Shown piece after piece: positions 46,129-54,832 of a stretch of 64,000 nt of DNA. The stretch is from Massilia sp. ZL223 (GTDB taxonomy: Bacteria > Pseudomonadota > Gammaproteobacteria > Burkholderiales > Burkholderiaceae_D): positions 178,857 through 242,856 of the forward strand of contig NZ_JAGPWD010000003.1 of NCBI RefSeq assembly GCF_018119395.1, given 5' to 3'. Under the pieces are notes generated by a model that was not told the origin of the DNA, did not search any database, and saw only the letters and a program-made list of their open reading frames with translations. Made by a program: the position numbers and the translations under genes. The stretch's first letter is position 1. Every line of letters begins with the position of its first letter.

Positions 46129-46764
46129 TCAGATGATCTCCATCTCGATCGCGCGCAGCACGGCGCGGACCCGGTCGCGCACCCCCAGCTTGGACAGGAC
46201 GCTCGATACGTGGTTCTTCACCGTGCCTTCGCTCGAGCCGAGATGGCGGGCGATCTCGCCATTGCTCAGGCCACCGGCCATCAGGGCCAGGACTTCGGTC
46301 TCGCGCCCCGTCAGCAGTTGCGCGCCTGGCGGCCGCGCCGCCTCCGGGCAGCTGCGCTGGAAGGAGGCGCGCGTGCGCTCGGTCAGCGCTGGCCGGAACA
46401 GGGTTGCGCCGGCAGCGACCGCGCGGATGCCGTCCGCCAGCCGTTCCAGGGAGATATCCTTCAACACGTAGCCGCGCGCCCCGAGCCGCATGGCCTCGTA
46501 CAGCGCATCGTCATCGTCGAAAGTGGTCAGCATGATCACCGGCGGCAGCGTGAGCTGCGGATCGCGCAGCAGCGCGATGCCGTCGCAGCCCGGCATGCGC
46601 ACGTCCAGCAGCAATACGTCGGCCGCCGCAAGGCCCAGGACCGCGCGCGCCTCGTGACCGTCGGCCGCCTCGGCCACGACGCGGATATCCCCGGTCAGAT
46701 CGAGCAGCCCACGGATGCCGCTGCGCACCAGGGTCTGGTCGTCCACCAGCGCCACCCGGATCAT
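46129..46764 (-). CDS. NarL/LuxR-type response regulator
   Basis: 211 residues. Receiver domain (1-118) with D8/D9, acceptor D54 in LLDVRMPG and Lys in LKDIS; C-terminal LuxR HTH (about 145-205) with [22 protein letters not shown] and [19 protein letters not shown] split as helix-turn-helix. The ATG overlaps the kinase stop (ATGA), so the two are coupled. Proposed target: the 15-bp site found in front of three genes here. Confidence 0.93.
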   Translation of the reverse strand: MIRVALVDDQTLVRSGIRGLLDLTGDIRVVAEAADGHEARAVLGLAAADVLLLDVRMPGCDGIALLRDPQLTLPPVIMLTTFDDDDALYEAMRLGARGYVLKDISLERLADGIRAVAAGATLFRPALTERTRASFQRSCPEAARPPGAQLLTGRETEVLALMAGGLSNGEIARHLGSSEGTVKNHVSSVLSKLGVRDRVRAVLRAIEMEII

Positions 46765-48014
46765 GCCGCCAGCTCCGATGCCGGCAATGCGACTTCCACG
46801 GCAAAACCGCCGTCGATGCCGCTGCCGAAGCGCAGCTCGCCACCGAGGTCCGCCACGCGCTCGCGCATGCCGCGCAGGCCGCTGCCTTCGGCGGCGCCGG
46901 CCTTGCCGCATCCGTCGTCGGCGACCCGGACGAAGGTGGCGCCGCCGCGCGCCCGGACCTCGATTGCGAGGCGCGTGGCGCCGGCGTGGCGCAGGGCATT
47001 CGTCACCGCTTCCTGGATGCAGCAGAAGAGCGCGTGCGCCACCGGCGCCGGGTGGCGCGCAGCGGCCTCGTCAATGCGCAGGTCGGTGTCCAGCATCGGC
47101 AGGCCGCCGCACAGCGTACGCAGTGCCGCACCCAGGTCCACTTCCTGGCCGTGGCGTTCCTGGCTGACGACATTGCGCACCTGCGCCAGCAAGGCGCGGC
47201 TGGCTTCCTGCGCGGTGCCCAGGGCGGATGGGGCCTGGCCGCCGGCCTGGCGCCGGGCCAGGTCGAGATGCAGGTTCAGGGCGGTGAGGTGGTGTCCGAG
47301 CGCGTCATGGAGGTCGCGGGCGATGCGCATGCGCTCGGCGCCGCGGACGGTGTCGCCCAGCAGCGCCTGGGTCGCCATCACCTGGGCGTGCGCCGCCGCC
47401 AGCTCCCGGCGCGCGCGCCGCTCACGCGCGACCAGGCGCGCAAACAGGAAGGCGGCGAACAGGATCGTGCGCTCGGCCACCAGGTAGGCAAGAAGGGACC
47501 ACATCGGCGGCTTGCCGTAGCGCTGGGCCGCATCCACCACCAGCAGCAGGTCCGCGCCGGCGCCGAGCAGATACTGGCCAGCCACTGCCGCGACACCCAG
47601 CCGCAAGGGCAGCAGCATCGCGATCTGCGCCGTCACGACCACGTTGAAGACCACCGAATCGAGCGCGATCGCACACGCGACCTGGCCGGCCAGCAGCAGT
47701 CCGCGCCGGCGCGGGCGCCTGCTCCGGCAGGCCGCCCCGGCCAGCACGGCGAACAGGACGATCAGGCATGCCTTGAGCGCGACGAACAGCTGGAAGGCCG
47801 CCAGCACCCGGCCGGGATGGCCGCGGTTGACGGGAGCGCCCATCGTTTCCGACACGAGCGCGAGGGCAGCCAGGCCGAGCGGGTTGTGCAGCTCCAGCCG
47901 CTCGAGTCCGGCGGACAGCACTGCGGCGAGATCGAGCGCGCCGAGCAGAAGCGCCGCCGTGACGGCAAGCGTCCATGGCGGGATGCGCGGCGGGCTGGGC
48001 AAGGTCATCGACAT
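46761..48014 (-). CDS. Membrane sensor histidine kinase (HisKA_3 family)
   Basis: 417 residues. Six hydrophobic segments in the first 200 residues form the sensor with no large periplasmic loop, as in DesK/LiaS-type kinases. H236 in [20 protein letters not shown] is the phosphorylated His; HATPase motifs are [13 protein letters not shown] and VADDGCGK with [11 protein letters not shown]. Coupled to the downstream NarL-type regulator. Such kinases often sense membrane state or envelope stress; the flanking barrel and serine hydrolase genes fit an envelope signal. Confidence 0.92.
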   Translation of the reverse strand: MSMTLPSPPRIPPWTLAVTAALLLGALDLAAVLSAGLERLELHNPLGLAALALVSETMGAPVNRGHPGRVLAAFQLFVALKACLIVLFAVLAGAACRSRRPRRRGLLLAGQVACAIALDSVVFNVVVTAQIAMLLPLRLGVAAVAGQYLLGAGADLLLVVDAAQRYGKPPMWSLLAYLVAERTILFAAFLFARLVARERRARRELAAAHAQVMATQALLGDTVRGAERMRIARDLHDALGHHLTALNLHLDLARRQAGGQAPSALGTAQEASRALLAQVRNVVSQERHGQEVDLGAALRTLCGGLPMLDTDLRIDEAAARHPAPVAHALFCCIQEAVTNALRHAGATRLAIEVRARGGATFVRVADDGCGKAGAAEGSGLRGMRERVADLGGELRFGSGIDGGFAVEVALPASELAA

Positions 48015-48046
48015 TGGTATTGCCTGTTTTGCAAGTCAAGGGCCGC

Positions 48047-48090
48047 ATTGTAATGCGGATCCGCGCGCTCCGGCAGTGCCGATCGTCATG
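48047..48090 (-). promoter_or_regulatory. Putative autoregulated promoter C (kinase-regulator operon)
   Basis: On the minus strand, CATGACGATCGGCAC (48090-48076) is identical in all 15 bases to the site before the barrel gene. TACAAT (48052-48047) starts 38 bp from the first base of the site, the same spacing as in promoters A and B. It points to the kinase start at 48014. Confidence 0.65.
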
Positions 48091-48105
48091 GTTCCCTGCG
48101 GCGGC

Positions 48106-48152
48106 ATGCATGACTTCCGGCACTGCGCAGCGAGACGCGCCCTCCCTAGACT
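48106..48152 (+). promoter_or_regulatory. Putative two-component regulated promoter B (serine hydrolase gene)
   Basis: CATGACTTCCGGCAC (48109-48123), also preceded by ATG, with -10 TAGACT starting at 48147, exactly 38 bp from the first base of the site. It is divergent from the site of promoter C, 18 bp away. Confidence 0.65.
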
Positions 48153-48210
48153 AGCCGCCAGCGCGCCGTCGGGAACGGCGTCCGGACAACCGAACAGAAA
48201 GGACAGATCG

Positions 48211-49335
48211 ATGAAAGCAAGAGTGATCCTTGCCGCCTGCGCGGCGGTGTTGCTGGGAGCCTGCGGCGGCGCGGACGGCCCCGAGCCTCGGACAGGCGGC
48301 GCGCCTCTGCGCGAGCTGGTCGAGCGTGCGCGTGCCGAGGCGGGGTTGCCCGGCCTGGCGGCGGTGGTGGTCGAGGACGGCGCCATTGACGCGGCGAGCA
48401 GTGGAAGCCGGATCGCCGGCGAGCCGGAACGCCTGCTGGTGGGCGATCCCTTGCAGATGGGGTCGCAGACCAAGGCGGCCACGGCCATGCTGATCGCGCG
48501 CCTGGTGGAGCACCGGCGGCTGCGCTGGGACAGCAGCATGGGCGAGCTGTTCCCGCAATGGCGTGCAAGCATGGATCCGCAGCTGCGCGCGGCGACGGTG
48601 GAGCAGATGCTGCGCCATCGCGGCGGCTTGAAGCACGATCTCGATGACGGGGACGCCGAACGGCTGCGCCCGCTCGCCACCGGCGTGCCGAGCGTGGACC
48701 GGCGGACCGTGGGACATTATCTGCTGCACCGCGCGCCGGCTGCGGCGCCGGACAGGTCGATGGTCTATTCGAACCTCGGCTACCTGCTGCTGGGCCTGGC
48801 CGCCGAGGAGGCGGCGGGCCTTCCATACGAGGAGCTGATGCGGCGTGAAGTCTTTGCGCCACTCGGGATCGAAGCCGGCTTCGGATTTCCCGAGGATGCA
48901 GGCGCGGGGAGCGTGTCGGGCCACGTCCTGGAAGGGACGGCGTGGCGGCCCGTCGCTTTCGGCGGCGAGGTGCGCTATGGGATGGACATGGTGCAGCCTG
49001 CGGGCGGCATGATGCTGTCGATGGCGGAATACGGCAAGTTGCTGCGCGCGCAACTGGCGGGCCTGCGGGGCGGTTCGGACTACCTGTCCGCGGACACGGT
49101 TCGCCGCATGCATACGCCGCTCCATGGCTACGCCCACGGCTGGGCAATCGAGCATCACGCCACCGGGGGAGTGGTCAGCGTGCACGCGGGAAGCTGGGGA
49201 AGCTACTACGTCTACGCGATCGTGGCGCCGGGCCTGAACAGGGCAGTCGCGGTAGGCTGCAATTGCTACGGCGCGCAAGCGATGAAGCACATCCACCGGC
49301 TCGCCGGTCGCCTGGCCTTCGAGGCGGGTTCATAA
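48211..49335 (+). CDS. Serine hydrolase lipoprotein (beta-lactamase class C fold)
   Basis: 374 residues. Lipobox LLGAC near residue 18 marks a lipoprotein. The penicillin-binding fold shows S85-x2-K88 (GSQTKAA), Y186-x-N (YSNLG), and a C-terminal HAGSWG in place of KTG. It probably cleaves peptides or esters in the periplasm and is not predicted to be a resistance enzyme. GAAAGGACAG precedes the ATG. Divergent from the kinase-regulator operon with the shared promoter motif. Confidence 0.85.
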   Translation: MKARVILAACAAVLLGACGGADGPEPRTGGAPLRELVERARAEAGLPGLAAVVVEDGAIDAASSGSRIAGEPERLLVGDPLQMGSQTKAATAMLIARLVEHRRLRWDSSMGELFPQWRASMDPQLRAATVEQMLRHRGGLKHDLDDGDAERLRPLATGVPSVDRRTVGHYLLHRAPAAAPDRSMVYSNLGYLLLGLAAEEAAGLPYEELMRREVFAPLGIEAGFGFPEDAGAGSVSGHVLEGTAWRPVAFGGEVRYGMDMVQPAGGMMLSMAEYGKLLRAQLAGLRGGSDYLSADTVRRMHTPLHGYAHGWAIEHHATGGVVSVHAGSWGSYYVYAIVAPGLNRAVAVGCNCYGAQAMKHIHRLAGRLAFEAGS

Positions 49336-49338
49336 TGG

Positions 49339-49380
49339 CGCCGGCCGGCGCACACGGCTGGGCGTGCGCGCCGGCCGGCG
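49339..49380. terminator. Very long G+C hairpin between convergent genes
   Basis: Arms 49339-49356 and 49363-49380 form an 18-bp stem with one A-C mismatch and a 6-base loop (GCTGGG). It lies directly after the serine hydrolase stop and before the convergent lipoprotein stop, where a bidirectional terminator would be expected, but there is no T-run on either side. Confidence 0.55.
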
Positions 49381-49405
49381 ACCAGGGACATCTCTCGACG
49401 GTGAA

Positions 49406-49777
49406 TTACTTGCCGTCTTGCATCTTCTCGCCAGCACGTTCCACGGCGCGGCCGGTGGCGTCCTGGGCACGGTCGGCAGCTGCGCCGACTTCGGCTGCGG
49501 CTTCCTTGGATTCCTGCTTCACTTCAGCGCCGGCGGCTTCGATACGCTCGCCTGCACGTTCGGTGGCGGCTTCCACGCGGTCGCCTGCGCGTTCGGCGGC
49601 GGCGGCGGTTTCAGCAGCGGCTTCCTTGGTGCCTTCCGCCACGGTCTGGCCGGCATTGTCGATCGCTGCGCCAGCTTCCTGGGCCGGGCCCTTGCCGTCG
49701 CCGTCCACGTCCTTCTTGCAGCCGGTAGCCAGCACGGTGACTGCCATCATGATGCCTGCCAAGGTCATTTTGTTCAT
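49406..49777 (-). CDS. Small lipoprotein with 11-residue Ala/Glu-rich repeats
   Basis: 123 residues. Lipobox VLATGC (Cys at about 20) after a short signal peptide. The rest is Ala, Glu, Lys/Arg-rich with units such as ERAGDRVEAAT and ERAGERIEAAG, 11 residues long, predicted to form a continuous amphipathic helix like LEA-type proteins. AAGGAGAG precedes the ATG. Function unknown; an envelope or desiccation-stress role is a guess from composition. Confidence 0.8.
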   Translation of the reverse strand: MNKMTLAGIMMAVTVLATGCKKDVDGDGKGPAQEAGAAIDNAGQTVAEGTKEAAAETAAAAERAGDRVEAATERAGERIEAAGAEVKQESKEAAAEVGAAADRAQDATGRAVERAGEKMQDGK

Positions 49778-50010
49778 GGTGCTCTCCTTATAGGGTTGGG
49801 CAATTCATTAAAATGTGTGTGTTTTGACAAGATATTACGCCTCGATAAGGTCGCGTTCCGTGCGGTGGCGCACGCCTGTAGCATTCGGCTGCCGTTGTTG
49901 ATATGCTGTCCACGCATTTACTTCTGCGCATTACTCTTAAGTAAGGTGGCGCTACCGCGCCGATCGATTGTTCATAACGGCACACCCGTTGCCGCTCTGC
50001 TAGGGAAAAC

Positions 50011-51486
50011 ATGTCTCTGAATGACTTGGTCACCGCCGCCAATGGCGTTATCTGGAGCCCGGCGCTCATCGCGCTCTGCCTGGGCACCGGCCTGTACTTC
50101 TCCCTCCGTACGCGCTTCCTGCAGGTGCGCCACGCGAAGGAAATGGTCCGATTGATGTTCGAAGGCAAGAGTTCGGAGCAGGGCGTATCCTCGTTCCAGG
50201 CCTTGTCCATGACCCTGGCCGGCCGCGTCGGCACCGGCAACATCGCCGGCGTGGCGACCGCGATCACCTTTGGCGGCCCCGGCGCCGTGTTCTGGATGTG
50301 GGCGGTGGCCTTCCTGGGCGCCAGCTCGGCCTTCGTCGAGTCGACCCTGGGCCAGGTGTACAAGGAGCAGATCGGCAAGGAATACCGCGGCGGCCCGGCC
50401 TTCTATATTGAAAAGGGCCTGGGCATGAAGTGGTATGCGCTGACCTTCGCCTTCGCCACCATCATCGCCACCGGCCTGCTGCTGCCGGGCGTGCAGGCCA
50501 ACTCGATCGCCGAGGGCCTGAAGACCGCCACCGGCATCGAGCCCATGTATACCGGCATCGGCCTGTCGCTCGTGCTGGCCTTCATCATCTTCGGCGGCGT
50601 CAAGCGCATCGCCACCTTCGCGGAAGTGGTCGTGCCTTTCATGGCGCTGGGCTACATCCTGGTGGCCGTGGTCATCGTGGGCATGAATATCGGCGCACTG
50701 CCGGGCGTGATCAAGCTGATCTTCGCCTCGGCCTTCGGCCAGGAAGCCGCCTTCGGCGCCATCCTCGGCCTGGCGGTCATGTGGGGCGTCAAGCGCGGCG
50801 TGTACTCGAACGAGGCAGGCCAGGGCACCGGTCCGCACGCCTCGTCGGCGGCCGAAGTGAGCCACCCGGCCAAGCAGGGCCTGGTGCAGGGCTTCTCGGT
50901 CTACATCGACACCCTGTTCGTGTGCTCGGCGACCGCCTTCATGCTCCTGATCACCGGCCAGTACAACGTCGAGGCGCCGAACGGCGCCCCGCTGTTCACC
51001 GGCGTGCAGGGCGTCGCTTCGGGTCCGGGTTATGTGCAGACCGCGCTGGAAAACGTGATGCCGGGCTTCGGCGCGCTGTTCGTGGCCGTGGCGCTGCTGT
51101 TCTTCGCGTTCACCACCATCGTCGCCTATTACTACATCGCCGAGACCAACATCGCCTACATCAACCGCACCGTCAACCGTCCGTGGATGACCCTGGTGCT
51201 CAAGCTGTTCATCATCGGCTCGACCTACTACGGCTCGGTGAAGACGGCGGAAGCGGCCTGGGGCCTGGGCGACATGGGCGTGGGCCTGATGGCCTGGCTG
51301 AACATCGTCGCCATCCTGCTGATGCAGAAGACCGCCTTCAAGTGCCTGCGCGACTATGAAGGCCAGAAGAAGGCCGGCAAGGATCCGCAGTTCGATCCGA
51401 AGGCCCTGGGCATCGAAGGCGCCCACTACTGGGAAGAGCGCGTCAAGGCCGCCCAGGCCGGCGCGCCCGACAAGGCAGTCGCTTAA
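50011..51486 (+). CDS. Alanine/glycine:cation symporter (AGCS family)
   Basis: 491 residues, about ten membrane segments. The AGCS signature appears as [15 protein letters not shown] and [10 protein letters not shown], and [17 protein letters not shown] in the middle. It imports D- or L-alanine or glycine with sodium. The dadA-alr operon lies 44 kb away, so the two could act together, but no linkage is visible. Its stop and that of mgtC share TTAA. Confidence 0.94.
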   Translation: MSLNDLVTAANGVIWSPALIALCLGTGLYFSLRTRFLQVRHAKEMVRLMFEGKSSEQGVSSFQALSMTLAGRVGTGNIAGVATAITFGGPGAVFWMWAVAFLGASSAFVESTLGQVYKEQIGKEYRGGPAFYIEKGLGMKWYALTFAFATIIATGLLLPGVQANSIAEGLKTATGIEPMYTGIGLSLVLAFIIFGGVKRIATFAEVVVPFMALGYILVAVVIVGMNIGALPGVIKLIFASAFGQEAAFGAILGLAVMWGVKRGVYSNEAGQGTGPHASSAAEVSHPAKQGLVQGFSVYIDTLFVCSATAFMLLITGQYNVEAPNGAPLFTGVQGVASGPGYVQTALENVMPGFGALFVAVALLFFAFTTIVAYYYIAETNIAYINRTVNRPWMTLVLKLFIIGSTYYGSVKTAEAAWGLGDMGVGLMAWLNIVAILLMQKTAFKCLRDYEGQKKAGKDPQFDPKALGIEGAHYWEERVKAAQAGAPDKAVA

Positions 51487-51959
51487 GCTGCCGGGTCCTT
51501 CGTCGCGCTGCGCATGATCGTCAGCACGACGATGGCAAACAGGGTGCTGAACACCGCCGTCGCCTCGCGCCCCATGCCGGCCGCGATGCCGACGGCGGCG
51601 GTCAGCCAGACGCTGGCCGCCGTCGTCAGTCCCTTGATGTCTTCCTTGTCGGTCTGCTTGAGAATGGCGCCGGCGCCCAGGAAGCCGATGCCGGCCACGA
51701 TCCCCTGGATCACCCGCGACAGGTCCTGGATATTCATCCCGGCCTGCAAGGGAATCAGCACGAACAGCGCCGCGCCCAGCGACACCAGCATGTGGGTGCG
51801 CAGGCCCGCCGAGGCGCCCACCGATTCACGCTCGTAGCCGAGCAGCCCGCCCAGCACCAGCGCCACCAGCAGGCGCAGCACGATGCGGGTAATGTCTTCC
51901 ACATTGCCCAGGTCCGAGAATTCCTGCTGCACCGTCATCCAGCTTCGTGTCAACCACAC
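51483..51959 (-). CDS. MgtC/SapB-family membrane protein
   Basis: 158 residues with the MgtC N-terminal membrane domain: [32 protein letters not shown] and [10 protein letters not shown] with [19 protein letters not shown]. The start is a GTG with AGGAG eight bases upstream. Members affect magnesium stress, cation homeostasis and ATP synthase. The C-terminal soluble domain of longer MgtC is absent. Convergent with the symporter gene. Confidence 0.92.
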   Translation of the reverse strand: MWLTRSWMTVQQEFSDLGNVEDITRIVLRLLVALVLGGLLGYERESVGASAGLRTHMLVSLGAALFVLIPLQAGMNIQDLSRVIQGIVAGIGFLGAGAILKQTDKEDIKGLTTAASVWLTAAVGIAAGMGREATAVFSTLFAIVVLTIMRSATKDPAA

Positions 51960-52022
51960 CTTGTCTGCTCCTGTCGGGATCGTCCGGCCATGATGCCAGT
52001 TCGCGCGCCGGACTGGCGCACC

Positions 52023-52943
52023 TCATCCGTGGCCAGTACTGGCGTGGGCCCGGGCGCAGGCCACCACGCCGCCCACCAGCAGCCCCATCGCGGCCCACTC
52101 CAGGGCGCTTGGCCAGCGCTCTTCCCATAAGAAGCCATACAGCGAGGCGAACAAGGTCTCGAACACGATCATCTGGCCCATCAGGCTCAGGGGCAGGGCG
52201 CGGCTCGCCACATTCCACAGCGCGTTGCCCAGGATCGAGCACAGGATCGCCACGCTGGTGACCACGCCGGCGAAATGCAGCCACTGGGCATTGCTGTGGC
52301 CCGCATCCGCGCCGGCAAAGGCGGGGACCGCCAGCAGCAGGGCCTCCAGGCCAGTAACTACACCCATCGCCAGGTTCCAGTCGTGGCCGGAGACGCCCTC
52401 CAGGCGCCCGAGCCAGCGGCTGTTGCTGACGGCGTAGATGGTCCAGGAGACCAGGGCGCCGGCCGCGCAGCCCAGGCCGAGCAGGGAATCGGCGCCCGTG
52501 CTCGACACCGATTGCCAGCTGATGCAGGCCAGCCCGGCGGCGCTCAGCGCCAGCGAGGGGAGCAGGCGGCGCAGCGGCACCGCGTGGCGGTCGCGGCTGC
52601 CGACCAGGGTGACGGCGATGGGCAGCAGGCCGATCACCAGCGAGGGCATGGCCACGCCGCCTGCCTGCACGGCGGTCGCCAGGAAGACGTAATAGAGGAT
52701 GTTGCCGGTGAATGCCAGCCACAGCAGGGCGCGCCACTCCTTCCAGGACAGCACCCGCAGCAGCCGGCGCCAGGATGGCGCGATCAGGACCGCCGCCACC
52801 AGCCCGTAGGCCAGGTAGCGCCCGGCCGAGAGCTGGAGGGGCAGGAAGCCGGACGTGAGCTGGGGTGCGAGAAAGACCAGGCCCCACAGGGCGCCGGCGA
52901 GGATGCCCGAGCCGATGCCGAGCGATGTCTGATTGATGACCAT
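52023..52943 (-). CDS. EamA-family (DMT) transporter
   Basis: 306 residues with ten hydrophobic segments arranged as two EamA repeats (about 10-140 and 155-295). ATG at 52943 has AGGAGG five bases upstream; the frame extends further without a ribosome binding site. Substrate unknown; such exporters often move amino acids or metabolites. The AraC regulator lies 58 bp upstream on the same strand and may control it. Confidence 0.9.
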   Translation of the reverse strand: MVINQTSLGIGSGILAGALWGLVFLAPQLTSGFLPLQLSAGRYLAYGLVAAVLIAPSWRRLLRVLSWKEWRALLWLAFTGNILYYVFLATAVQAGGVAMPSLVIGLLPIAVTLVGSRDRHAVPLRRLLPSLALSAAGLACISWQSVSSTGADSLLGLGCAAGALVSWTIYAVSNSRWLGRLEGVSGHDWNLAMGVVTGLEALLLAVPAFAGADAGHSNAQWLHFAGVVTSVAILCSILGNALWNVASRALPLSLMGQMIVFETLFASLYGFLWEERWPSALEWAAMGLLVGGVVACARAHASTGHG

Positions 52944-53001
52944 GAGAACCTCCTGAGAGCGGAGATTCTCGCCCACCGGGGCGGACGGGTCTTGGCGCCA
53001 G

Positions 53002-53760
53002 CTACTGCGTTTTGTGCTTATCCTCGCGCGCCGCCTTCCGGTAAGCGGCAGGCGTGGTGTCCATCGCAGTGCGCATGGCGCGCGTGAGCACGCTCTGGTC
53101 GGAAAATCCGGTCTCGAGGGCGATGTCGGCGATGGATCGGCGCGTCGCCACCAGCAGCGTACAGGCCCGCTCGAGGCGCCGCTGCAACAGCCAGTCGTGG
53201 GGACTCATGCCGGTCTCCTGGCGGAACAGGGCGTGGACGCGGCTCGCGCTCAGGGAGCAGGCGCGCGCCATGGCGTCCAGGGTCCAGGGCTGGCCGGGCG
53301 CGGCCTCGATGCGCGCCATCAGCGCCGCCAGCCGCGACCTGGGCTGGGGTGTTTCCTGGGACAGGGTGTCGAGCAGCAGCGGCGTCCAGCCTTGCAGCAG
53401 CTGCGCCGGGGCGGCGGCGTCGCTCCGGGCCAGGCTCATGAATTCGACCAGCTTGCGGGCGGCGGCGCCGATCGGGGTGAAGGGGCGTTCGAGCAGGCGC
53501 TGCCAAGGACCCCGGTGCAGCAGCTCGGGGCCGAGGTCGAGGATGAAGGACTGGTTGCCGGCTTCGCCCCATTGCGTATGCCAGGCGCCGGGCGCGACCA
53601 CGGCGGCGTGCAGCAGGTCGAGTGTGCGTCCGCGGCCTTCGATTTCCAGGTCGACTTCGCCGGCGACCGGCAGGACGATCTGGGCGAAGCTGTGACGGTC
53701 TCCCAGGGGCTGCGGACCGTAGCTGCGCAGGTGCAGGTCGACTGGGAGCTTGCCGTCCAC
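53002..53760 (-). CDS. AraC-family transcriptional regulator
   Basis: About 252 residues. N-terminal cupin-like sensor (about 10-120) and C-terminal double HTH (about 150-245; SIADIALETGFSDQSVLTRAMR). The start is not certain: GTG at 53760, two bases after the fnr stop, is used; an in-frame GTG at 53781 overlaps fnr. Neither has a strong ribosome binding site, so translation is probably coupled to fnr. Likely regulates the exporter downstream. Confidence 0.8.
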   Translation of the reverse strand: MDGKLPVDLHLRSYGPQPLGDRHSFAQIVLPVAGEVDLEIEGRGRTLDLLHAAVVAPGAWHTQWGEAGNQSFILDLGPELLHRGPWQRLLERPFTPIGAAARKLVEFMSLARSDAAAPAQLLQGWTPLLLDTLSQETPQPRSRLAALMARIEAAPGQPWTLDAMARACSLSASRVHALFRQETGMSPHDWLLQRRLERACTLLVATRRSIADIALETGFSDQSVLTRAMRTAMDTTPAAYRKAAREDKHKTQ

Positions 53761-53762
53761 GT

Positions 53763-54527
53763 TCAGGCCATCGGGCTGCACACGTCGGTGCCGGCTGCGA
53801 GCGCCTTCAGCTTGGCGGGATCGAGCAGGGTGACTTCGCGCTTGTCGACCTGCAGCCAGCCCTGCTTTTTGAAACGCGACAACAGGCGGCTGACGCTCTC
53901 GATGGTCAGGCCCAGGTAGTTGCCGATGTCTTCGCGCGACATGCGCAGCTGGAAGCTGTTGGGCGAATAGCCGCGCGCCGCGTAGCGGGCCGACAGGTTG
54001 ACCAGGAAGACCGCGAAGCGCTGCTCGGCGCGCATATTGCCGAGCAGTAGCATGACGTTCTGCTCGCGGGTGATTTCCTGGCTCATGATGCGGTGGAAGT
54101 GGCGCAGCAGGGCGGGGACTTCGCCGAACAGCCCTTCCAGGCACGAGAAGGGGATTTCGCAGACCTCGCTGTCTTCCAGCGCCACGGCGTCGCAGTGGTG
54201 TGTGCCGCTGATGGCGTCCATGCCGAGCAGCTCGCCGGCCATCTGGAAGCCGGTGATCTGGGCTTCGCCGGCGGCGTTGACCTGGTAGGTCTTGAAGTGG
54301 CCGAAGCGCACCGCGTACAGGTTGCGGAAGGGCTCCCCCATCTGATAGAGGCGCTCGTCCTTTTCCAGGCGCCGGCGGCGGCCGATGATCTGGTCGAGGC
54401 GGTTGATGTCGGCATCTTCCAGGCCCATCGGCAGGCACAGCTGGTGCATGCTGCAGGCGGAGCAGCTGGCTTTCAGGGCCTGGATGTTCACTGGCTGGTC
54501 GGTCTTGAAGGAGACGATCTGGGTCAT
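53763..54527 (-). CDS. fnr: FNR oxygen-sensing transcriptional regulator
   Basis: 254 residues of the CRP/FNR family. Iron-sulfur ligands C22-x2-C25-x5-C31 and C123 match FNR, so a 4Fe-4S cluster should form under anaerobiosis. The recognition helix contains ESVSR, the residues that read TTGAT. The cAMP-binding residues of CRP are missing. This product is the natural reader of the FNR boxes at 9.4, 11.5, 14.6, 31.6 and 38.2 kb. First gene before araC. Confidence 0.96.
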   Translation of the reverse strand: MTQIVSFKTDQPVNIQALKASCSACSMHQLCLPMGLEDADINRLDQIIGRRRRLEKDERLYQMGEPFRNLYAVRFGHFKTYQVNAAGEAQITGFQMAGELLGMDAISGTHHCDAVALEDSEVCEIPFSCLEGLFGEVPALLRHFHRIMSQEITREQNVMLLLGNMRAEQRFAVFLVNLSARYAARGYSPNSFQLRMSREDIGNYLGLTIESVSRLLSRFKKQGWLQVDKREVTLLDPAKLKALAAGTDVCSPMA

Positions 54528-54556
54528 GGGAAGTCCGGTAGTACGCGTATGGGGAG

Positions 54557-54562
54557 ATTATA
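54557..54562 (-). promoter_or_regulatory. Promoter -10 of fnr
   Basis: On the minus strand TATAAT (54562-54557) is a perfect -10, 30 bp before the ATG. No good -35 is visible and no full FNR box, so autoregulation cannot be claimed. A palindrome GTTGAA-C-TTCAAC lies at 54603-54615. Confidence 0.5.
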
Positions 54563-54618
54563 GACGGGGCTGTCGCTTGGGCGGCGCGACAAATCGTCCT
54601 ATGTTGAACTTCAACGTC

Positions 54619-54729
54619 AACTTGGGTCCCGGCCTTCGCCGGGACGACGGTCTTTAGGCTGCGTGTCGAAATGGTTTCCGCAGTCCGCTCCCCCAGCACG
54701 TCGTCCCGGCGAAGGCCGGGACCCAAGTT
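54619..54729. repeat. REP-like inverted repeat pair between fnr and cioA
   Basis: Two 31-bp arms, 54619-54649 and 54699-54729, are perfect reverse complements separated by 49 bp. Each contains a small hairpin around CCCGGC and GCCGGG with a CTT/AAG turn. The core (CCGGCGAAGGCCGGGACCCA) resembles repetitive extragenic elements that I recall from many Burkholderiales genomes. The gap of about 305 bp between fnr and cioA holds this and promoters, but no gene. Confidence 0.75.
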
Positions 54730-54832
54730 TGCTCGCACACCACGAATGCATACAAAAATGACATCGCCAACCGTGCGCACCCAATGAGCATGCTAGATTC
54801 TCAACACTCAGACACAGCGCGAAGGAACACCC

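Noticed and set aside
48211..49335. Beta-lactamase conferring antibiotic resistance
   Set aside because: The fold is shared, but the KTG motif is replaced by HAG and the protein is a lipoprotein tied to a two-component system; resistance is not supported.
54603..54615. GTTGAA-C-TTCAAC as an FNR or LysR site
   Set aside because: Arm spacing is wrong for FNR and it does not match the TTCAAA-N3-TTTGAA sites; left as an unassigned palindrome.
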